Positions 57,414 through 64,000 of a stretch of DNA of 64,000 nucleotides are shown here, in pieces. Below the pieces are notes generated by a model. It was not told the DNA's origin, did no database searches, and saw nothing but the letters and a program-made list of their open reading frames with translations. Numbering within the stretch: the stretch's first letter is position 1; each line of letters starts with the position of its first letter. Source of the DNA: Phymatolithon calcareum (lineage: Eukaryota > Rhodophyta > Florideophyceae > Hapalidiales); assembly GCA_977006965.1 (NCBI GenBank), contig OZ345353.1:62001-126000 (forward strand), written 5' to 3'. The translations under genes were made by a program, and so were the position numbers.

Positions 57414-59237
57414 TACTGCCCGACCTTACTTGACTTCCGATTGCTAAAACACTTGCGTCGATCGATCTCCACGCTTCCTTGGATGCCTCTTTCCGCCCAA
57501 CCTCCATCTACGACATCACACTCTTATATGCACCTGCACCACCTTCTAGTCTCCCCGCTTCCCGCTCGTTTCCGATGCTCTTCGAGCGACAAAACGTGCC
57601 CACTCCTTTCCTATGAAAGGGCAACTCATAGGTGAGGCGGGAAACAGTGCTAGCGATATTCGGATATTCTTTTCCGTGCTACCATATGTTGACATTCATG
57701 TGAACATCGAAATGGTGTGCCCAGTGGGCGAGTCAGAAAGGCAGTTCTATGATACAGGAGATGTGTACGATATGCTTCGTGTTCATGCATGTGATGCACT
57801 ATCTGTTGTCATCTTCAACCTGCCTCCGTTGTGACGAAAATCAATCTGAGAAAGTATGATATAATACTTTGGACCGAGTGCGTTGATTGAGCTTTTTGAT
57901 CACCAACGCTCACTACAGTCCACTACGATGGGCAAAGTGACGGAATGCGAATGCAAACAATCAGTGAAACGCCGAGTGGGAGAGAAATTCGAATGAAGGT
58001 GATGGTGGGAGACTGAAGCGCGTTGAATAGATTGTAGCGAGAACCTGCGCTGTTACTGTAGTTGAGACCTTGAGAGATTTTAAAATAAAACCCCATGCAC
58101 TTCCTCTACACCTTTACGTAGCCCAAGCATGTTTAATGCCCGTAAACATAGCTGCCTTCTGTCAACACGGAGCGCACTGTAGTGTACTGCGTTCAGTTGA
58201 ATCAAAGGGCCGGGTCCGGTTTCGGCTGCACGTTCGGTTTCGGTTTAGGTGGTGTCGTAGTGAGCTTCGTCCTTCCCCGTTTCCGTTGGCATCTGGTTCG
58301 AGGTTTTAAAACTATATAGAGAGGTGCAGTTTGTGGAGGTGACAATGAAAGTTGGAAAGTTGCAGGGATGTTGTAGGGATCTATTTTTGTAGGCATGTTT
58401 TGTTTCAAGCTCTAATCTGATGAAGTTTGTTGTGCGAAATTGCACATTTAAGTTTCGTAGAGACGGTGAGGCGAAGAGGTGGAAATGTTAGGACGGGGTT
58501 GTGAGGGTCGGTGACGCCTGAAGGCTGGAAAACGAATTGTTTGGAAAATCGTGTACTGTAAGGGTGCTGCAGTAGTGTAGTTGGAGGGAAGGGATTGAGG
58601 GATGCCGCCAATGTGTCGAAAGAACAACAAGCTACATCCAGTACTTGTGTACTGCCTTTTTGATGATGGTTTTCAAAAAATGTGTGAATTTAGAAAGTGA
58701 GCGATAAAAGTTGATTGTGGTGCGGAAAACGGCGGTAGCTTGAAAAAGAAGTGGTTTCGAGCATCGGCGAGAGGAGAGGGAGGTAGTGGAAGCGTGAGAA
58801 GGGCGTAAAAAGGACGTTTACAAAAAAATTGCCTCCGGCCGGCAGGGCCTCAAAACATTATATTTTTAATGTTTAATGTTTTCACACATGTTTTCGCAAC
58901 TGCTTTTCTTCAGAATTCTCAAAAAAAGTGCCACACCTTTCTGTCCCATGCTCACTTCAACCAGGTCCATGTGCAAACTGTAGAAGCGCTAAGAACCCCT
59001 CACTCGCCATTCCATTCCTTTACGAGAAGGTAACACACCACAGTTGTTGCGCTTACTCAATAAGACTTGCCTCAAGTTGGGACACATGCTAGCCAGTATG
59101 TTGGAGAATCCGATAGCTTATTAGGCACCGCTCATCGCAGCTGTAAAGGATCGAATCTCAAGCAAGCCATAATTGGCGAGAGCGAGTGCCAACTACTTTG
59201 CCGACCCTGAGAGTGCAACAACCGGCATGATGCTAAT

Positions 59238-60005
59238 TTAAACATATCGTTCAAAGATGTTTTGGGTCTTGATGAGGAGAAGAAGGAAATTATAGAGTTT
59301 TTGCAGTACTTGAAGAAACCGGAGAAATACAAGGAGCTTGGTGCAAAAATTCCAAAGGGCGCTCTCATGCATGGCCCACTGGGAACTGGAAAAACACTCC
59401 TCGCGAAGGCTGCAGCTGATGAAGCTGGGGTGCATTTCTTAACAACGTCTGGTTCTGATTTAATGGAAATGTTTATGGATGTTGGACCAAGCCATTTACG
59501 CGATCTGGTTGCACAAGCCCGATCCATGGCACCATGCATTATCTTTGGACGATATCGATACTTTCGGGTGGAAACGAGGCAGTGGCGGAATAGTCGGCTG
59601 GAAAGACGAGCGTAGCAATACGCTCAATCAGTTGATTGTCGAAATGGACGGATTTGCAAGTAACTGCGGAGGCGCTGCTCTTTCCAATACCAATCGGGCG
59701 GATGTGCTCGACCAAGCATAGATGCGTCCTAGTTGATTTGAGACCCAAGTATCGATCGATCCACCGGATATGGCTGGTAAGAAGGATAGCGGGTGCGAAT
59801 TTATTCCGGAACGCGAGGCAATCGGGCGGAGGATATGGTGCGATTGCTTGGAGATCGTCCATTTGGAGCCGATTGTGCCACATATGACGAAATTTTGGAA
59901 GATGCTGAGCGAGAACCAAGTCCACACTATAAAAATGGAAGAAATTGTATGGCAATGGCCTTTAGCCATGATGTAAACCACGAGAAAAGCTTTTTCTTTT
60001 GGTAG
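59238..60005 (+). pseudogene. AFG3/FtsH-type AAA protease, internally deleted pseudogene
   Basis: Relic of a membrane-bound ATP-dependent zinc protease of the mitochondrial AFG3 or organelle FtsH type. The first frame reads [14 protein letters not shown], a Walker A box G-P-L-G-T-G-K-T (the family has G-P-P-G-T-G-K-T) and V-G-P-S-H-L-R-D-L. It then shifts near 59540. The second frame has a Walker B of L-D-D-I-D where F-I-D-E-I-D is expected, then T-L-N-Q-L-I-V-E-M-D-G-F and T-N-R-A-D-V-L-D, and a stop. The rest of the AAA domain and the whole protease domain with its H-E-A-G-H zinc site are missing. The extreme C-terminus survives at about 59835-59880 (D-M-V-R-L-L-G-D-R-P-F, then T-Y-D-E-I-L-E), matching D-M-V-E-L-L-G-x-R-P-F of AFG3. 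It directly follows the broken end of the array. Confidence 0.8.
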
Positions 60006-61327
60006 TGAAATCCCCAATGGAAAAAACTGAACGGATCTGGCTATTGTTTCGAATGCGGATCTGAGTCATCACGCTTGAAATTGATTCTTTAGAGCATGCG
60101 ATGTGATTCGGCGCATAGAGCACAGACTTTGGACTACTCGCTTATCACCTTACACCTCATGCTCCTATACTTCTACTGCACGATTGCAGCAAATCCATGT
60201 CCTTTGCACAGAGTCGGCTTATACTGAAGGAGTTAGAACAAGACTGTCGTGGAGAAAACCGACCGTACTGGATTATCTATGACTGATAATGTACTCTGCT
60301 ACTCCAGCATTATTCCATCAATCAAAAGTATTGGCAATCGGCATGTTGGTGATTGCAGATGTGACAGTATTAGTGACGGAGAAGGGCATAATACCCTGCG
60401 AACTTCCCAGGATAGCATTCTCAGTCAATGCAGGTGCCCTTGGACCTCCAATGGTGAGAAAGGCGGCCTTGCAATATAACGCGGAATTTATCAAGATGAA
60501 AACGGACTTAGCAGATTCGATTGGATTGAAAAAGGAGCGTGAATGAAACTGTCGTCCACGTATGTACAAGTATTTCGCGCCATTTTTGGATCTGATCAAG
60601 AAGTGCACCAGCGCAGTAAGCATCCAAGAACAAGATCAGCTGCCGGCGCCGGGAAGATAGTGGCGCGGATGAACCGGCTAGCAGGTGAAGTGGCTCGCAT
60701 CATAACGTTGGAGAACGAGAAGAGTCCAGAGGGGAGTAGACTGTACATACCGCCTCGTAACGATCCGAAAGACAGTCCGGGAAATGGGACCGCCCACCCC
60801 GAAAAGCAGCCCTCCGATACGCACCCAGCCGCGGCCAACTGAGCAGGCAGCCAAGGGCCAAAAGGGAGAGAGGACGGATAACGTCGCCGCCAAGGTGGAG
60901 CCAGTGGGTTGTAGCGACGCAGTGGGGAGACTCGATGCGAGAGAGGGGCCAGAACCAGTGCATGTTCCAAGCGGCGGAGCCGACACAGTCGAGACTGGCT
61001 TTTGACAACACAGACACCCCTGAAAAAGCGCACAAGAGAAATTCTCCGGTGTCACCGCGTTGAGTTTTGCCAGCTTAATCCAGTACACTTAAGAGAAATC
61101 TTGATGTTCGACGTCCTATCCGGTAGCAAACGCGACCCGGTTCACCCATTCGTAATACGAGTAGGTCGCTTCGAACGGCCGCGTGGGCTAGTCTTGCTGG
61201 ATCTAGCGCGCCGAGGGGATGTAGTCCGATGCATAAAGTAGAGGACGGACGAGATAAGCCAACGGTTTTTATCCGTAGAAATATACAAACGTCGCGAGTA
61301 CAATTACATTGACGATCCAGGTGGTGG
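60006..61327 (+). other. Degenerate coding-like DNA of unknown origin
   Basis: Several overlapping plus-strand frames have protein-like composition but no recognised family. They are 60289-60546, 60543-60842 (L-A-G-E-V-A-R, then Pro-rich), 60784-61005 and 61002-61241 (P-V-H-P-F-V-I-R-V-G-R-F-E-R-P-R). The last has the flavour of a LINE ORF1 RNA-binding domain or a Gag fragment, but I cannot support this further. The 16-bp duplication of the next element begins at its end. Confidence 0.3.
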
Positions 61328-61343
61328 CGAATCAGGCAGCATC

Positions 61344-61705
61344 GCCGCGCTAGGAAAATTACATTTGCCAAGAATGGTCTACCGCACCAAGCAGTGAGGA
61401 TGAAAGAAAGCAGGCACAGAATTCTCTGCGCAAGATGGTTTGTAGGTCAGTTTCCAAGAAATCCGCCGAAGTTAATAGAAGAAATGGGCAGTCAAGGAGC
61501 ATGGGCAATTAGAATACTGAAGAGCATCCTGAGGAAGTCAACATGGACTCCCACAGAGGAGACCAACGTGGCCCGAGCCATCGACACGATACTAAGTAAT
61601 TCTGATTATGGAACCGAAATTTCGAGTGTAGTAGAATGCTAAGAAAGGTGCCGACTTTCCTCACGTTGGGACACATGGTACCTTCTCAATAAATCCACTT
61701 AATTA
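61344..61705 (+). mobile_element. 5'-truncated LINE insertion, 362 bp, with target duplication
   Basis: Flanked by the perfect 16-bp repeat CGAATCAGGCAGCATC (61328-61343 and 61706-61721). It carries the C-terminal LINE tail (W-F-V-G-Q-F-P, then W-T-P-T-E-E-T, stop at 61642) and a 3' UTR with GTTGGGACACATGG and AATAAA. It has no poly(A) tail and ends CCACTTAATTA. Insertion by target-primed reverse transcription explains both the 5' truncation and the duplication. Confidence 0.85.
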
Positions 61706-61899
61706 CGAATCAGGCAGCATCCCATCATTTCGGGATGCGATTCGTGTAGAATGCAGTACATAATGCCTGCACCAAGAAGAAGCACAAGAATCTGAGTGAC
61801 TTGCGCACAGATGAATTATCCACAAGCTTCCCCTCGAACTCGGATGGGATGTCGTGATCCTGCGGTGTTTCCCACACACTGTGTCAACCATTGGTAGGG

Positions 61900-62903
61900 G
61901 GGAAATTGTAAATTTTTTATTTTAGAAGCCCTCAACGCCAGTAGTTCCGACACCAGAGCAGCTTCCCGTGTGCTATGCTCCCTTTCCGATAAAGTTTCCT
62001 CATACAATCATCTCCTCGGTCATTATAATCTCTAACTCCAATAATTTGTTCATTGCCTGCATTGTTTCCTCCTCAGCTGTCGCGGTTAGTCTTGGTCTCG
62101 TGAGGTTTTGTTGCAGTGTGTCCAGGCTCTCCTCCGCCAGCTCGCCAAAGTTCTCTACGTAGGACGTGGGTGCGCGTGGGGGAAAGCGTCCGAAGAACCA
62201 TTTCACGCCCAGCTGTCGATGTTTTCGCGATTTCAGTAGCATAACCGGGTTTGCGGGCTCTGTCACGTCCACGGGGATTCTTCGTTTAAGGCCTTCCTCT
62301 TCTTGTTCCCATGCTTGAGAGAGGCGATTTCTCTCCTCCTTAGGGGTGACCATTCCGCGTGCAGCTCTATCAGCCTGTTCCGTTAAGAGGTCGTGCTGTG
62401 TCAGGTACATAATATCTCTCTCTGCGTACCATATGTCTTCGGCTTTGCCTTCATAATCAGGCTTTTTCTCGATTTCTTGTTTCGCTTTCATTAGGCGCAG
62501 GGCGAAGTGTTGACCCAATTGCGCCCTTCTTATTTCCGGTGGCACGATTTTGCATAGTGCTCTCATTCGGTTCTGCAGGCGGAATGCGAAGCGCCCTATG
62601 AGGGAGTAGAACAGCCCTTCTGCCTGGTCGATTTGCGCCTGGATGGATCTCGTCCATGGGGTAAGGTGTAGGGCGTACTCCCACCTGCATTGCACGAGTG
62701 TCTTGTAGATTGCAATGTTCTTCGTTGTGGTTAGGCTCCTGGCGTTCATTCCTATATCCCGGATGCTCAGAATGACGCCCTTCGCTTTCCTGACTCTGTT
62801 TAACGTTGCGTGCTCAGTGACTCCCTTGTTGTCGATGGTAGTGCCAAGGTATTCCAGACGTCTTGTTTCGTGGAGTTCCGCATCAACTAGGAGGAACTTT
62901 CGC
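61900..62903 (-). mobile_element. 5'-truncated LINE insertion, 1,004 bp, with target duplication
   Basis: Flanked by the perfect 18-bp repeat TGTCAACCATTGGTAGGG (61882-61899 and 62904-62921). The minus strand is open from the truncation point to the stop at 62000 (about 300 codons). It begins in the RT thumb with E-Y-L-G-T-T-I-D-N-K-G, then W-E-Y-A-L-H-L-T-P-W, which aligns with the RT relic at 1.3-2.4 kb. It ends with W-F-F-G-R-F-P-P and T-A-E-E-E-T. An uninterrupted frame and perfect duplications suggest a recent insertion. The 3' UTR ends in an AATAAA-like run and TTTACAATTTCCC, also found at 18.44 kb. Confidence 0.88.
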
Positions 62904-62921
62904 TGTCAACCATTGGTAGGG

Positions 62922-63598
62922 TGTGTACGGTTATATGGTAATATAAGTACATGTGCGATGTTGGTGATAAGTAGCACGGCGCGGCTCATGCGTACAGACT
63001 TGAAGACGAGGTTCTGCATCGCCTCATGGATCAGGCCCAAAGAGAATGATCAGCAATGGCGCCAGTGGAGTACATGACGATGAGCGATTCTCACCATGTC
63101 GTAGACCGAGTCAATAGAACGGCCATTACAAGCTGAAAAATACAAGAGTAACAGTCCATACGGCGGTACCGCGATAAATTCCAGAAAGACCTGCGACTTC
63201 GGGAACGGCGCGATGAATTTCCACGCGACGGTCACGGTGAGGAGGTTTTGTGGCGGTATTCTTCTCTACCACTGCCTCGGCTTCGTCTGCCGCAAATGGG
63301 GCGCCGAGGGCAAGCGCCTTCACGCTGAGCTCTGCGTCAGTTCTTTGCGTCCCCTTCCCCAAAATGGCAACACAACATTGTGGATCGGAGTCAAGATGAG
63401 ACCGCGGATGCAGTCGCCAGCGGTGGGTGAAAGCAGGGGAAAGTTATAACTTACCCCTGGTGAAAGAATGCCAACAGAGTCGGACTCGATATCATATGAC
63501 AGCGTATCATAAGGCGTATGTCAATTTGCTCTTGTTTTTTCTATTTTTTACTCGCCCATTGGACAGGGCCCTTTGTACACGTGGAGAGTGAGATTGTC
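62922..63598. other. Upstream region of ctpA, no gene recognised
   Basis: A 78-residue minus-strand frame (63362-63126) and overlapping plus frames have no recognised features. The promoter of ctpA should lie toward the right end, but no convincing TATA box was identified. Confidence 0.35.
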
Positions 63599-63676
63599 AT
63601 GCAGGACGCGGAGATCGTGTCCAATCTCGCGGTAAGTCTTGCCCGTCGAGTGAAAAACGATTTCAGCCGGCTTAAA

Positions 63677-64000
63677 ATGCAGCGCCGACGAAGAAGAGGA
63701 ATCCTTGCACTGCTGTCCCCCGTTCGTCAATTGCCCGCATTCACTGGCCTCCCGGCAGCATGTCGCGATCTCCTGCACGGAATCGGGAGGGCAGCTGCCA
63801 CAGCCGCCCTTTGCGCAGCACTCGCCGTTCCAGTGCATGCAGTACATGCATCATCCGCGCCTGTGGCGCCCACACGTCTTCCCGCGCCACAACTAGACGC
63901 AGAGCATGCGCTGGCTGAGGAGGCCTGGAGCTTGGTGAATCGTTACTTCCTGGACGGTTCGTTCCACGGTACCAGCTGGGCTGCGACGGAGAGCGAGCTT
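63677..64000 (+). CDS. ctpA: Carboxyl-terminal processing protease (CtpA), N-terminal part
   Basis: The plus frame from ATG 63677 stays open to the window edge (108 residues). After an Arg-rich start (R-R-R-R-R-G) comes a transit-peptide-like stretch, then a second hydrophobic segment with A-A-T-A-A-L-C-A-A-L-A and V-H-A, which suits transfer into the thylakoid lumen. Residues 80-108 read A-E-E-A-W-S-L-V-N-R-Y-F-L-D, then F-H-G-T-S-W. This aligns with the conserved start of mature CtpA (E-A-W-R-x-V-x-x-x-Y-x-D-x-T-F-N-G-x-x-W). CtpA is a serine protease (PDZ domain and Ser/Lys dyad, here beyond the window) that trims the D1 precursor of photosystem II. An in-frame ATG at 63599 would add 26 residues. 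Confidence 0.75.
   Translation, partial: MQRRRRRGILALLSPVRQLPAFTGLPAACRDLLHGIGRAAATAALCAALAVPVHAVHASSAPVAPTRLPAPQLDAEHALAEEAWSLVNRYFLDGSFHGTSWAATESEL

Larger units (their letters stand above)
32098..59091. repeat. Tandem array, 11.1 units of 2,427 bp
   Basis: Full units begin at 32098 and recur every 2,427 bp (34525, 36952, 39379, 41806, 44233, 46660, 49087, 51514, 53941, 56368). A partial unit (58795-59091) stops inside GGGACACATGCTA. Every reading frame tested translates identically in all units. The only differences noticed are G or A at unit position 2332, and G to A in CGCTTGCTC of the partial unit. Each unit holds one secreted-peptide gene on the minus strand, a LINE 3'-UTR-like segment, and about 1.2 kb with no recognisable gene. 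Such identity implies very recent amplification or continuing homogenisation. Confidence 0.97.

Noticed and set aside
32098-59091. CRISPR or satellite interpretation of the array
   Set aside because: Units are 2.4 kb, contain a gene and have no alternating short repeats and spacers. This is a tandem gene-bearing repeat.
63548-63847. Minus-strand 99-residue Cys-rich frame
   Set aside because: Antisense to the open CtpA frame, which has a recognisable conserved block and targeting signals. The Cys content follows from Gly/Ala-rich codons on the other strand.
1-64000. tRNA and rRNA genes
   Set aside because: Searched by eye for tRNA B-box-like GGTTCGA contexts. The hits (for example 34023 and its copies) lack a cloverleaf, and no rRNA sequence was seen.

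Overview
The window looks like nuclear DNA of a photosynthetic eukaryote, most likely a compact, intron-poor red alga of the florideophyte type. The evidence is threefold. Intact coding regions run without introns and sit behind plain TATA boxes. One gene is an alpha-carbonic anhydrase with a transit-peptide-like N-terminus. The last 324 bases open a gene for the plastid-lumen D1-processing protease CtpA. No bacterial operon structure, tRNA, rRNA or CRISPR array was found. The lineage call is an inference from gene style and has not been tested by a database search.

Layout. 0.2-2.5 kb: minus-strand non-LTR (LINE) relics with a recognisable reverse transcriptase. 3.6-4.1 kb: a SINE-like insertion with a 15-bp target duplication. 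4.4-5.3 kb: carbonic anhydrase gene. 6-9 kb: a secreted cysteine-rich protein gene (7159-7545), a decayed duplicate of it, and LTR-like flanking repeats. 9.5-22 kb: gene-poor graveyard of Ty3/gypsy-like fragments, recognisable only as short Gag-, RT- and RNase H-like pieces. 22.3 kb: a small hairpin element. 22.7-31.4 kb: two tandem relatives of the fungal telomere-linked RecQ-like helicases. Copy A (22.7-27.8 kb) is nearly full length but broken by stops, frameshifts and an insertion. Copy B (28.0-31.4 kb) is truncated at both ends but keeps an intact helicase reading frame with all motifs. 31.4-32.1 kb: G-rich spacer with a perfect double hairpin.

32,098-59,091 is a 27-kb tandem array: 11 full units of 2,427 bp plus a 0.3-kb partial unit. 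They are almost identical. Each unit carries one minus-strand gene for a 102-residue secreted, basic peptide with 10 cysteines, with a TATA box upstream and a poly(A) signal overlapping its stop codon, plus a piece of LINE 3' UTR. One base differs between units, and the variant marks units 6-9 as a contiguous block.

59.1-63 kb: a decayed AFG3/FtsH-type protease pseudogene with its protease domain lost, unidentified degenerate coding DNA, and two 5'-truncated LINE insertions with perfect target duplications of 16 and 18 bp. 63.68 kb to the end: start of ctpA.

Taken together this is a rapidly evolving, possibly subtelomeric region. Telomere-linked-type helicase genes, retroelement insertions and a homogenised array of secreted-peptide genes lie between two plastid-related housekeeping genes. 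The helicase family is known from fungal subtelomeres. Its presence next to a secreted-peptide array in an apparent alga is the most interesting feature.
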